Shown one piece after another: positions 46,391 through 57,374 of a stretch of 64,000 nt of DNA; position 1 is the first letter of the stretch, and each line of letters opens with the position of its first letter. Position numbers and translations under genes: made by a program. The stretch is from Forficula auricularia (Eukaryota; Arthropoda; Insecta; Dermaptera; Forficulidae). The stretch is from assembly GCA_024734495.1 (NCBI GenBank), contig JALMQS010000828.1:3273101-3337100 (forward strand). The letters are read 5' to 3'. The notes under the pieces were generated by a model. The model ran no database searches and was not told where the DNA came from. It saw only the letters and a program-made list of their open reading frames with translations.

Positions 46391-46702
46391 CCAATTTGAA
46401 CAGTATTAACATTTGTTATTTATGTTTCATTTACATTGGACTTTCAGCTTTCTATTTTCCTGAAATTTAACTTTGTAGAACGGTAAATAAATTTTCTATG
46501 GAAGTTCAAAGTGTGTATACATTTTTTTGAAGCACCCTGTATAAGCGAGCGTACCCGCCAAACGTACTAAGTAAGATCCGTCGAGTGCGATTCATAAAAT
46601 GTTTTGACACCGACTTCAAAAAGTGATTTCATGTAAATATTTCGCCGTTTAGTTGTGACTAAATTAGATAATTATTTTAATTTAATTTTTTTGAAGTCGG
46701 TT

Positions 46703-47277
46703 TTATTTTTTTTTATAAAAATTATTTTTATATTGAATTGTCTCCGTGAATTTTTTCTTCCTTTCTTCATATGTCCAGCTACTTTATAATGCTCTTCTAC
46801 TCCGCGTGACTTGAGACAATAAAAACAATTTTCTAGTAGGAAATAAAATATTTTTCATAATGACAATTTATATTTCTTTTAGTCAAGAGAATACAGTAGG
46901 TATAAGATTTAATATACCATATGTATATCATTTTATTTTATTTATGAACTTTTTATTTATATACTGAATATCTTATTTTATTTTCCTTTTCTACAAGTTT
47001 ATGCGTCAAAAGAAGAATTCCAAATTTTTTTATAAATGAGAGATGCTAATAGCACTGTTCGACAAAATTTAAACAAAAATTTCAATGACCTAGTCTACAT
47101 TAATATTATGATTATTTGTTTTAGATTAAATACGATTAATTACCCAAAAATTCACCATTAAAAACCTATTTATTGATTTTTTTCATGAAATCTCTTGCAT
47201 CGGTGGATATTAGTAGCTATCGGTTTAAGGTCGTTCTTTCGCGACAATCCACACAAAAAGTTTTAGTTGAAAAGTTG
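46703..47277. other. unassigned AT-rich sequence
   Basis: No gene or element ends recognised. Confidence 0.3.
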
Positions 47278-47335
47278 ATGCATCAAGCAGAGGACAACCT
47301 CTTTGTTTCTCTTTGTGAAGAAGTTTTATCCTCGT
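47278..47335 (-). repeat. GCCGAGAGTAGCAGAG dispersed repeat copy
   Basis: GATGCATCAAGCAGAGGACAACCTC then TTTCTCTTTGTG, inverse to 48054-48125. The pair flanks about 700 bp of unassigned sequence. Confidence 0.55.
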
Positions 47336-48053
47336 AAACACTCTATACATAAGAACGGTGCTAAAATTTTAGGTTATGTTTTTTTAAAGTGACTGTACTT
47401 CTCACACTACTATATCCCCATTATGAATGGATCGTTTCCAAGCCATTGAACTTTATCCCTTCCACTAAAAATAATCGCCCAAATATGTGTTTTTTTTTTA
47501 TTTTTTATCAAAACTACGTGGTAAATAATTTCAATTTTTTTTAAGTTGCCCCGAATATATTATTCTAACAAATATTAGTTTTTCATCAAGATGGTGAAAG
47601 TCCTCCAATGAAAAAAAAATAAAATAATGATCATTTTCACGCCCTTTCCCAATTTACCATATGTAAAAAATTTCATTTTTAATTGCAATTATTTCATGTT
47701 TTTCTCGTCTTCAAATTTTAACAGTCTGTTTATTATGCTTTGAATGACTTATCTTCCAAGTTGAATGTTTGCATTTGTGAAAGATCTACCTTAATCACAT
47801 GATCGGGGATACAAATATAAAACTGCATTTAATATCAACTATTCCCATACATAAATGGGATCGGGGAATTAAAAAAATCAACACCCGGGAGGGCTGTAGT
47901 ATTGAATTCACTCTATTTTATTTTAAGCTAATTCTTTTTTATTAGAAAATGTATAAACGTGGGTGAAAATATTTTTCTTTCTGCTTGTGTAGGTCTAGAT
48001 TCTGACTTACTACCGAATATCATAGAATGTTCTTTCTAATCGAAATGATTTTA

Positions 48054-48125
48054 TTTTTCCGAGAGTACCAGAGTTGTTGACTCAATAAAAGAAATCAATG
48101 AGGTTGTCCTCTGCTTGATGCATGG
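48054..48125 (+). repeat. GCCGAGAGTAGCAGAG dispersed repeat copy
   Basis: TTTTCCGAGAGTACCAGAGTTG, GAAATCAATGAGGTTGTCCTCTGCTTGATGCAT. Confidence 0.65.
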
Positions 48126-48321
48126 ATTCGTTTGTTCAGTGTCCTGCTTACTATTACGATAAAACGAATTTATCTAAATCCAATCGAATAATTGAACGCA
48201 TGAGAAATAACAGATCACATATTTATAATTAAAAAGGCTGACAAAGTATAGTCTCAAATAAATAAATTACATATATATGTAGAGACTCAGCTCTGAATCT
48301 TGGGCTCAGGTACAGTACTAA

Positions 48322-49107
48322 ATACATGAAGTTAGATTTCTTATTGTTGACAAAACCAGGAACAATTGTTTGTACTTAAGGAACCTATACGCTAGTGTCG
48401 ATGGCCGGGATTTGGAGATGTGCGCGGGAGCAAAGAACTCTTATAATTGGATGCTGCGCCCAGGAGTAATTAAAAACAATACTTTTATAGAATTTTGTAG
48501 GCTGAGATCGGGGTCCCTTCCTTCAGCCGTAAGAACCAGCAGGGGAAGACGGCCGGAGGGGCCCCCGATGTGCCGGGCTGGGTGCAGACGAACTGAAACA
48601 ACGGCGCACATCATCCAATGTTGTGATAGGACCGCGGATGGGCGGGTTAAGAGGCATGACGCGGTGGTACGATGTCTGGCCGATGATTTGATAAAAAAGG
48701 GAATGCGTGTCGAGTTGGAGTACTTGTACTCCAGCTCGGCAGGCAATAGAAAGCCAGACATCGTGGCAAAGGATTCGTCGGGGGTGGTGTGGGTTTTGGA
48801 CGTCCAGATCGTCTCCGCGCTTGCAGGACTGGGTGTTGCCCACCGAAACAAAATAGAAAAATATAGGGGCAACTCCAGTCTGGTGGACAATATTGCGGAG
48901 CGATTTGGCGTCGGGGCGGGCTCGGTCAGGGTCGAGGCCATCACACTCTCGTGGAAGGGAGTGTGGTGGCATAAAGCGGTGGGGCCCCTCATCGCCCTGG
49001 GTATGTCGCAAAAAACAATAAACAATTTGACATATAGGGCGATGAGGGGATCTCTCCTTAATTTTTACACTTTCAGCAGAAGAACATATAGAGCGGGTGG
49101 CGTATGA
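48322..49107 (+). CDS. R2-like retrotransposon: zinc knuckle and RLE endonuclease end
   Basis: The 3' part of a single-ORF, RLE-type non-LTR retrotransposon (R2/NeSL group). The frame is open from 48322 to a TGA at 49105-49107, about 260 codons, with no ATG of its own, so it is 5'-truncated within the RT/linker part. Motifs: CRAGCRRTETTAHIIQCC is a C-x3-C-x7-H-x4-C knuckle; about 55 residues on, KPD-x13-D (RKPDIVAKD.. VLDVQ) is the PD-D/E-x-K-like restriction-type nuclease that nicks the target. GC content is near 50%, far above the flanks. The intact frame suggests a recent insertion. It is not next to rRNA, so it is either a non-R2 lineage or an off-target copy. Confidence 0.85.
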   Translation: MHEVRFLIVDKTRNNCLYLRNLYASVDGRDLEMCAGAKNSYNWMLRPGVIKNNTFIEFCRLRSGSLPSAVRTSRGRRPEGPPMCRAGCRRTETTAHIIQCCDRTADGRVKRHDAVVRCLADDLIKKGMRVELEYLYSSSAGNRKPDIVAKDSSGVVWVLDVQIVSALAGLGVAHRNKIEKYRGNSSLVDNIAERFGVGAGSVRVEAITLSWKGVWWHKAVGPLIALGMSQKTINNLTYRAMRGSLLNFYTFSRRTYRAGGV

Positions 49108-49330
49108 TTATTAATTGTAAATACAAAAAAAAAAAAAGAAATGTGAAATGTGAGTCAGGATTAATCCTGGCTCTCTCATCCACCCGCTCTGAATCTGAAT
49201 TTATTTGTTCTGAAGCTGAAGGTGTAATGAACTTTATATTGTAAGCTGAAGGTGTAACTTTATCTTTGTAAGAGGCGGCCCGCTCCTCGGAGGCCCAATA
49301 AACAAAATTTAGGTAATATGTGAATAATTC
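49108..49330 (+). other. 3' untranslated region of the R2-like element
   Basis: After the stop: a 13-base A run at 49125, then GGATTAATCC, then AGCTGAAGGTGTAA twice (about 49213 and 49244). The true 3' end is not clear; AATAAA occurs at about 49300. Confidence 0.45.
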
Positions 49331-49400
49331 CCAATAATCTGAAGATGGTCCCATAAATTCAGGCCGAAACGTTTTATTCTTGGAATTTTATTTTACCCGG
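49331..49400 (+). repeat. CTGAAGAT..GGCCGAAACG motif
   Basis: CTGAAGATGGTCCCATAAAT then TCAGGCCGAAACGTTTTATTC. Same signature as the palindromic elements, but no opposite arm was found here. Confidence 0.5.
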
Positions 49401-50246
49401 TGCATAACTCCATCAACCCACTATAAATTTATCACAGCCACGATCTCCAACAACAAAAATACATATATATATGCATATCATAGGTGGATTCTGAAGTTTT
49501 AAATGGGAACCCAAAAAGCCTGGTCGGCAACTTATATGTTAAATTCGATTTTCGTGAATTTACATAGTATTATCAACCAGATGATTTCAAAAGGTGCCGG
49601 GGTTCATGGGGTATATTTCTAATTTGATTGCTTGATGAGAAAGTTAGTGGAAAATTGTATCAAATAATCTAGAAAAGAAACGTGGATCTAATTCAATTTA
49701 AAATCTGCTTGAAAGGAAAGTTTCCTTTGCTTTCCGCCTCGCCCTCTGTACACAATGAACACATGACCAGTTTTCATCAAAAGTAAGAACAGCATACGAA
49801 GGGGAAATTAAAGTTGGTAACTGAGGGCTAATTGATCCAGTGAATTTATAAATGATAAATGATATCTATTCTTCGCTTATTAAAATTTGCCAACATAAAT
49901 TATTTATTATTATAATCCCATAGATATTTATCACCAGAACATCAAGTAAACAAGTTGACAACATGATAAATTATATCTCTCAACAATTTTTTTTAATACC
50001 AATTTTATCATTTTTTTATTTTTTAACTTTTTCATTTATTCACATTTGGTAGGAAGACTGCATGAGAGAGTTAATTGAAAATATTTAGTTTGCCGAGAGT
50101 ATGAGCGAGTATTGATATATTGGTGCACTAGCTTAGAAAAGACAAGATTTTTATCGAAGTAATGCTATTAAAGTAAAAGTTAAATGAAAATCAACCAATC
50201 AGCAACCCACTTTTGAATATAATAGTTCAAACTTCCGAGAGAGTAA
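49400..50246. other. unassigned sequence
   Basis: No gene or element ends recognised. Confidence 0.3.
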
Positions 50247-50878
50247 TCTATATATATATATAAAATTAAGGTTTTGTCTGTACATTGGTCCAAATCACGC
50301 CAAATTTTGGTTGCACATGTTTCAAGCAAAGTTATGAAGGAAAACACCCTTAACAAAATTCCTGTCTGTATGTCTGTCTGTTTCTGTGGTTTCCGCGAAA
50401 AGTTGCCCAAGATTCGCGTAAAAACGGCTCAAGGGATTATTATGAAATTTCATATTTGCATTAAATGTCTTCTAACTTACGTTTATAGCTATATAAGGTT
50501 TTGATATTTTGACCACAAAAGGGGGTTGGGGGGGCGCACGAATAAAAATTATCAAATAACTCCTAAACTATTAACCCTAGGGTAAATTTTATATTAAGCA
50601 CAGTTGTAGGGAATGTGAATTCTGACAACTTTTATTTAAAAAAATTCCCCCCAAAAACCACCCAAAAAGGGAGGAGGGTGAAAAATGTAAATTCTTGCTC
50701 GTGGAGCAAACTCAGCCAAATTTCGTATACATAATTTGTGGGCCTCTAGAGAGCTAGAAATGCAAAAACTAACCACCCAAAATGGGGGGGGGTTAAAAAA
50801 TGAATATTCTTGCTCTTGGATCAAACTCAACCAAATTTTGGCTAGCAAGGGGCCGCCGAAGGCGGGCCTTGCAGCTAG
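50247..50878 (+). mobile_element. non-autonomous Helitron
   Basis: Starts TCTATATATATATATAAAATT and ends CTAG, with a hairpin AAGGGGCCGCC-GAA-GGCGGGCCTT at about 50847-50870, five bases before CTAG. It lies between A (50246) and T (50879) with no duplication. These are the structural marks of Helitrons (5'-TC, 3' hairpin, CTRR, A/T insertion). It contains a GTCTGTATGTCTGTCTGTTTC stretch, a G run at 50520 and ATGTATACAAAATTTGGTTG-like units. It encodes no Rep/helicase. A related fragment lies at 60215-60345. Confidence 0.8.
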
Positions 50879-52927
50879 TAGACTATAGATTTCTAATGAA
50901 ATCATGGTTGTCATCTAGATATAATAACTAACCTAATTTGATATACATAATCTGTGGACCACTAAAGATCTAGAAATGAGGTAGAGAGTGATCGGAGGTA
51001 GGGGGAGGGGAGAGGGTCTAGAGGGCGAGGATAGAGTTGGTGGCGTGGAGAGTGATCGGAGAGAGGGTCCAGCCGGGTGTATCATACTAGTACAAATTAT
51101 AGAGTTAATATTCAATTTCTATTCCACTATTCCAATTCTACAACATACAATTAATTTTAATTGACTGTTTTATAACAGAAAAAAAATGTTATTGACCAGA
51201 GATATTAAATTTTGAATAATAAATATATAACAATGCTGGATCTGCCTGCCTACCTCTACACATGGCCAGTAACCACCCTTGTACTCTTGTTATGTCTCCT
51301 GTGGTCATTTGTATAGCCTTGTTAATATTTTTCATTGTAGGAATTTGCAGTGTAAATATCATTAAACGTATAAAATATAATTCTCAGGGGTGCGACATTT
51401 GTCCCTTCTAAATAATAAACAACAGAGTTGGATCTTTTGATGCAGCCTGCTCTTTATACATAAAAAGGGTGTTCATTATTATTATTATTATTATTGTTTT
51501 TTTGAACCTCAGTTCAAAAAAGTCAAGCGTGCAGAAAATTTAAAAAAAGCAGAAAAGAGCCATATAAAAACGAAATTGAATTATGAAAAGTTTATTTAAT
51601 AATTACTAGATCACAAGTATTACAAGAAAAATAGACTTGACTCTTGAGAACTTGAAAATGAACCAGAGGATTTAAATGAAAAATTTCGTATACGAATAAT
51701 ATGTATATGTAGATTACGATTTCTTTCTCAGTGTTAAACTTTCAAGCTACTCTATAGAAGTTCAAGTCCTTACTAGTTATAACACAAGTAACGTGTCAAA
51801 TTTCACCATTTTTTTAAGTATCCAAAACGTGAAGAAAATTTTTTTTCTAACTTATTTTTTCAAGAATTCTGATACCCACGATAGGTCTACAAAAGAAGGG
51901 AAAATTGGTAGAAAGTTCCTTCTGGTCAATGCATTTACAAGAAAAGGAACTGGTTTAGGCTTTCTAGAATTCCTAGCTTCGTTTAACTTTAAGTTGAAAA
52001 GTTCAGAAAAATTCAGAAAACAACCAAATATGTATTTAAATGGGAACACCCAAAAGGTTGAAGCTAATTTATTTATTTAGCTGGTTTAGCTAGTTTTACT
52101 GACAAGATGTCCAATACAGAAAAAGAAACATATACTAGTACAGGATACAATATTAAAACAATATGGATATAATAAAAAAAACAGGTAGGTATCAGAGAAA
52201 AAAACTTATTACACTGAAGTGGTTTTTACAATGTGGCTAATGATTTTATGATGATTTTTTTAGGTTGGTGCGAAGTTGTGCTGGAAAGGTCAAGATTGGT
52301 CGAGTGTTTATTTGCTAGTGTTTGAATTCTGTCAATGGCGTTGGTTTTACTGGTTTTAATGTTCTGAACTCGAGCAGATAAGTTTGCATTAATAAGGTGC
52401 CACGTTTTAGCATTCTATCACATACCGTTCGCTGACGTGAAATTATTAAATGAAATAAAATTATAACTAATTGCTAATATCTACTTTAATCAAACTTTTA
52501 ATCACGTAGCAGATTGTCAAAAGATAATTTTGAAGTAAATTACAGGGATGTTTCACATCGATAAAACTTTTTTTTTCAAAATGCATAATCCGCAAGTGTC
52601 AAATTGCCTATATTGACACCTTATATATTGAAAGTGCTAATTGAATTACACAAGTAAAAGTAATTTGTAATTACCCAATGCCTTGTAAAACAGATTAATG
52701 AGCTGTCATTTTTTTTCTATGTTCAGCTTTATCCTAAAGATGAATCACTAGCCAATTTCAAACGTCTTCTTAATACGTGCCATACCATCGGTTGTGTAAT
52801 TACTTTGTAGAACGTACTCCTGAAAGTTATTTATTGTGGTGGTTTTCTATTTATTACCTTAGTGTTTATTGTAGCTATCGCAATGAATTACTCTTTCACT
52901 ACTATCTCAATTAGTATTTCTATAGTC
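50879..52927. other. unassigned; ATT array
   Basis: A G-rich strip GGAGGTAGGGGGAGGGGAGAGGG at 50994-51017. ATTATTATTATTATTATT at 51477-51496. The frame at 51793-52080 has no domain. No element ends recognised. Confidence 0.3.
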
Positions 52928-53097
52928 CAGTGGTTCTAAATCTTTTACCACTCACAGAGTGAATAAAGATAATTTGTAGAATTTTTTCATAATTCCCTAC
53001 AATGGTTTGAAAATCCCATTAGGTACAAACACCGTGAAAAATTCTGACGCCTTCGTAGATTGTAATTTTAAAGTGAATAAACATTTAAAAAAAGTTG
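52928..53097 (+). mobile_element. left end of a hAT-type element
   Basis: CAGTGGTTCTAAATCTTTTACCACTC, a common hAT-type terminus. No right end found; the palindrome at 53098 follows. Confidence 0.45.
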
Positions 53098-54487
53098 AGT
53101 GGATATTGATGAGGCAGTCCAAAAAAAGAAGATAATGTATACTATCTTTTTATTCTTAAACCAACTTTTCGGAGGTTATTCCCTCCTTTTCCAGGTTTTT
53201 GAAAAGTCAGTGAAGGAAATCCAATGCGACATTTCCCTCTGTCTCCTCTTTCAGTGGCAGTAACAATAATATATTGTATTTCATTCTCAGCAGAATTATA
53301 ATTTAGTACATAAGGTCAGGTGGGGTAACTGGGGCCGGGGGCGACTGGCCCAGGGGTCCTGTAACCCCAGAGCTTTTTAATTTTACCGCATTTTTTTAGC
53401 GCAATTCACTTTTTCATATTGGTGGGAAATTTTCAGTGTTCCTGAATTAGTGAAATTTCATTAAGTTTATTTTATACTTAAGTACTTAGTTAAGTTAATT
53501 ACTTATTTACTTATTTATCTAGTTATGTGCTTACTTCTTACTTAGTTGCCTTACCCGGTTCCTTGAAAATATTGAGACTTGAGTAAGTACTTAATTAAGG
53601 CTTTCTTAAGCATAAGGAACTAATTTAACTTTATTTCAATGGGTAAAATGAAATTATTTTGTTTAGTTGTTTGATTTATGATACTTTTTTTGTAATAAAA
53701 ATCGATTTTAAAAATTATACTTGGCGTTTAAACTTATCTACCTTAAAAAATTCAATAGAATAAAAAAAAATAGAGGTCATGGTGCAACTGGGCCAGCCTA
53801 GTCAGGGCCCAATTACTTCGCTTACATCTTTGATTATTTTTAATCCATATACAAATGAGACTAATTCTACCTACGGCTAGGGCCTTGAGGGATAGGGGAA
53901 CATGTCCAACTGCTCAAAAGATTTTAAAAATTAAAAAAACAGCAAATAGGCTGGGCTGGTCCAATTACCCCACAACGCGTTTAACTGGGCCAACCGCAAA
54001 ACTTTATATTCAACTTAAGATAATTCCAAAATTTTGAATAATCAAAAGTTGAAAGTATCATGATTATTTGAAGAAAATTTCATCTTTCAATTAATATTGT
54101 AATAATTCTGAGGAAGCTTAGTTTTAGCCAAAAATATGGAGTACTATCCTTGGGAAAACAAAAGAAGCTCGCCCAGTTACCCCACCTGACCTTACATATT
54201 GTATTTCATTCTCAGCAGAATTATAATGTATTTACTAAATTATAATTCTGCTGAGAATGAAATACAATATATTATTGTTACTGCCACTGAAAGAGGAGAC
54301 AGAGGGGAATGTCACATTGGATTTCCTTCACTGACTGTTCAAAAACCTGGAAAAGGAGGGAATAGCCTCCGAAAAGTCGGTTTATGAATAAAAAGATATT
54401 ATAAATTATTTTCTTTTTTTGGAAGATACTATAAATTATCTTCTTTTTTTGGACTACCTCATCAATATCCACTCAATTTCACTTATC
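53098..54487. mobile_element. palindromic element with GGAGGG..CCTCCGAAAA, interrupted
   Basis: The left arm (GTGGATATTGATGAGGCAGTCC.. to AATTATAATTTAGTA) faces the right arm ending GGACTACCTCATCAATATCCAC. Both carry CCTGGAAAAGGAGGGAATAG then CCTCCGAAAAG-CGG. The AGGTCAGG element (53313-54192) sits near the centre, so it is younger. Confidence 0.8.
53313..54192. mobile_element. AGGTCAGGTGGGGTAACTGGG element, copy 2
   Basis: Inverted relative to copy 1 and about 95% alike by eye. TA at 53311-53312 and 54193-54194. The length, 880 bp, is close to the 885 bp of copy 1. Confidence 0.85.
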
Positions 54488-55293
54488 AGTCCGTCTCCAA
54501 AAATTACTCCAATCTTATTTAAAAAAAGGTTAGCTTAATTTTATTTAATGAGATCATTACAGGAATATCTCACACCGCATTATAAAAAATATTCATTATT
54601 TTTGACCCCACAAAAAATACCATCCTTCATAAAATTACCATCCATAAGATTAACATTTTAATACAATTTTTGGTTTTGAGAAAATAAATTTATATAATTT
54701 GTAATTTAAAGTTGATCTTATTGATATTCTGATCTACATTACTCTGACTGACAGACAGTAGTAGTGACACTGATTCCGAGTTCCGTTTTACTTTTGAATG
54801 GACCCTAAAAAGCTTATCCTTAATTTATTCTATATAGGTCGTGGGCAATTTGATTATAACGTTTCAATATGGATGGCATAATCTTAAAGGTGTTTTTTGA
54901 TATGAAAAAATTATTTTAGTAATGGAAATGGCTTTTGAATATAGAATAATAGGAAATCGATGAGTTCTTGTTACCAAAAGGATATTAGGCCAAGGTAAGC
55001 CAAAAAGAAAATAGATGAAAAGGAAAAGAAGGTGTGATTTCACCCTCTCCGCATTTTTATGAATGAGTCATTCAAAGAGAACCTGCTATTATTTTTCTCG
55101 CGTCTGAATGAAATCTTTCAATTATAAAATTGACATTAATACTAATAAAACAGAGTCTAATCCGATAAAATTGATCCCTTTGAAGGCACAACTTATGAGT
55201 AAAGAGAAGTTAAAATTTTTTACTCCATACGGATAAAGCAAAAATTATAGCTAACCTGAAAAAAGTTTTCAGTCAAGGACCATTCATTAAAAT
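54488..55293. other. unassigned sequence
   Basis: No gene or element ends recognised. Confidence 0.3.
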
Positions 55294-55930
55294 AATTAAC
55301 CCGAAAGTTAAAGTATCTTTTTTTTAAATTAGATGGATTTTTTTTTTCTAAAAATACAACTCACGGTGAAAATCAAATATATCAAAAAAGAATTTAATTA
55401 AGGTCAAAAATCTAAGATTTTAGTAGAAATATTTTTACATTGCATATCAGAGGACTTCGTCCCCTCAGGAGTTGAACCAGAGTTCTAACACACTTGGTTT
55501 AATGTTTTGTCTCGAGAGTCGAGCTAACAAGCCCGGCAAGCGAGTTAGTACTCGGGTTCAACTCATGAGGAGACGAAGCCCTCTGATATGCAATGTAAAA
55601 ATATTTCTACTAAAATCTTAGATTTTTGACCTTAATTAAATTCTTTCTTGATATACAGTCGACTCTCGACAAATCGACCCTCGTTAATTCGAATTTTTCG
55701 ATAATTCGAACTCTTCAGCTGTTAACTTCGGTAAATCGAAAAAATGCTGGGTATTTTGATACGCTCGATAACTTGAAATCCTTTTCGTATCAAGAGGGTG
55801 AGCGTTTTATAATTCGAACTAGGCCACTTCCCCTCTTTATAATTCTAATTTTTCCTAGCAAAAAACTATTCTTAATAACAAATTTTAAATTTAGGGAACG
55901 AAGAAAAGATTATTTTTATTATAGACAAAA

Positions 55931-56025
55931 GGATCAGCCGGGGCTCGAACCCGGGATCTTTGCATATGTACTGCAATGCTTTGTCATAAGAGGTTTACCT
56001 CCTATATCCACTAAGCTACTGATCC
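55931..56025 (-). tRNA. tRNA-like sequence, 95 nt
   Basis: Acceptor strands GGATCAG and CTGATCC pair at 7 of 7. The T arm is CCGGG-TTCGAGC-CCCGG. A-box-like TAGCTTAGTGG and B box GGTTCGAGCCC are present, and TTTT follows directly, as for RNA polymerase III. The middle is about 20 nt too long: TAGGAGGTAAACCTCTTA and TTGCAGTACATATGCAA each form a hairpin, and no standard anticodon arm can be chosen. It may be an intron-bearing tRNA gene, a pseudogene or a SINE head. Confidence 0.5.
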
Positions 56026-56170
56026 CTGAACCCAAACTAATACCTTTTGTCTATATGAATTATGGAATTTCTTTTTTAATCCTCTCCTCTTCATTTTTCG
56101 CAGCGTAGGCCTTGATTCATTAATTAAACAATTATATATTCTTAATTTTTTTAATTAGGTATGTTATTAT

Positions 56171-57374
56171 TAGAGACCTGAATTTTTATGCAGGAAAAAC
56201 TGCCAAAATATGCAGTTAAAAATGCTGAAATATGCAAGTAATATGCAGAATACGTTGAAATATGCAAATATATGAAGTAAAAGATGGCAAAATGAATTTT
56301 TTTATGCACTAAAAAATTAAAATTGAAAACAAAAAGACTATATGTTAGAAGGAGCCATGAAAAAAATAAAATGATAAAGTAAGATATAGAGACCAAAGTG
56401 TCAAATATGTACTTTTGTTTCGTAAAAAATTGCACAGAATTCTCATTATATTTAATATATTAACAAAATCTTTAATCTCAAAGAAATAATAGGTCCTCTT
56501 GAATAAAATCAACATTATAAATATATAAAATAGGAGACACTTAAACAAAGAACAAGAAAATGCTCCATCTGTGAAGCTGAAATTTTTTTCTTTTAACAAG
56601 AATTATCGATCCATTCTACGAGGTCCTTTTAGTCTCAACCTTTTAAACATTTATAATAAATATAATAATTTTTCAAAAAAAGTGAACGAAAAAATACGGA
56701 GGTGGGAGAGTAGTTTTATTTGTATTGTATTATATTGCTTTTATTTTTTTATATTAACATACTTTTCTTATTGACCTACCAATAATAAACTATTAAAATA
56801 ATGCAAATATTAATATTATTCTGATGTCTACACTAATTTACACACACTTCCACATACACACACGAACACTCAATGGCCAAAATGGCCCATTTTTACTTTA
56901 AAAGAAAAAGATTGGAAACTTTTCGTCAATAATATAGTATCTAGTCAAGTCAAAGCACAACTGAATAAAAAGAAAAATGAGTGGGTTGTTTTGTATCTAA
57001 GTCAACATCCTTTGTAATTCAACCTCCTAATTCGTAGTCCAACACTACACTCTTGTCGTTGAGGCCTATTTCAGTTTTCTTCGAATTTAAATTAATATCC
57101 TCCTGTTTTATTTCTTCATTTTTTTCATTCTTTCTTCGAAAATTTACATTTAAAAAATCTGTATTTGGCAATATTTAACCAAAAACCCTTCAACTATGCA
57201 ATTTTTTGCAATATTCTTCAAATATGCAATTTTATGCAATTTTACTCAAATATGCAAAAATATGCAATATAAAATTTAACCCACATCCTAGATGCATGAT
57301 TCGGACAGATAATTGATCCCCTGGGTCGTATGTGGCGGCAAAAAATATGCAATTGCATAAGAATTCGGTCTCTA
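56171..57374. mobile_element. hAT element, TSD GTTATTAT, rich in ATATGCAA
   Basis: The left end TAGAGACCTGAATTTTTATGCA and the reverse strand of the right end TAGAGACCGAATTCTTATGCA are TIRs. A perfect 8-bp duplication GTTATTAT lies at 56163-56170 and 57375-57382. Many AAATATGCAA or TATGCAATTT units lie near both ends, in inverse orientation, which could be transposase binding sites. No transposase frame. The innermost of a three-level nest. Confidence 0.9.

Larger units (their letters stand above)
45604..46539. mobile_element. head-to-head inverted mariner/IS630-like element, TA target
   Basis: Both ends read CAGGGTGCTTCAAAAAAATGTATACACAC inward, with TA at 45602-45603 and 46540-46541. The left arm (45604 to about 46145) and the right arm (about 46145-46539) are copies of the same 3' end of a transposase gene in opposite directions. 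The left arm is longer and encodes the C-terminal transposase on the minus strand. Copies 1 and 2 of the host element show the uninterrupted sequence GTTT-ATATAAGCGAGCG, so the target was TA. Confidence 0.85.
44754..46702. mobile_element. ACCGACTTC element, copy 3, with nested mariner-like insertion
   Basis: Opposite orientation to copies 1 and 2. The left end AACAGACTTCAAAAAAGGAGGAGG and the right end TTTTTTGAAGTCGGTT. The left third contains degenerate repeats of GTTTATGAACCGATTTGAATG type. Interrupted at 45604-46539. Confidence 0.8.

Noticed and set aside
48441..49025. Minus-strand open frames of 160-194 codons
   Set aside because: Shadows of the R2-like gene on the plus strand, which has the zinc knuckle and nuclease motifs.
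55626..56108. 160-codon open frame
   Set aside because: It runs across the palindrome arm, the pogo terminus and the tRNA-like sequence; a mosaic of unrelated parts.
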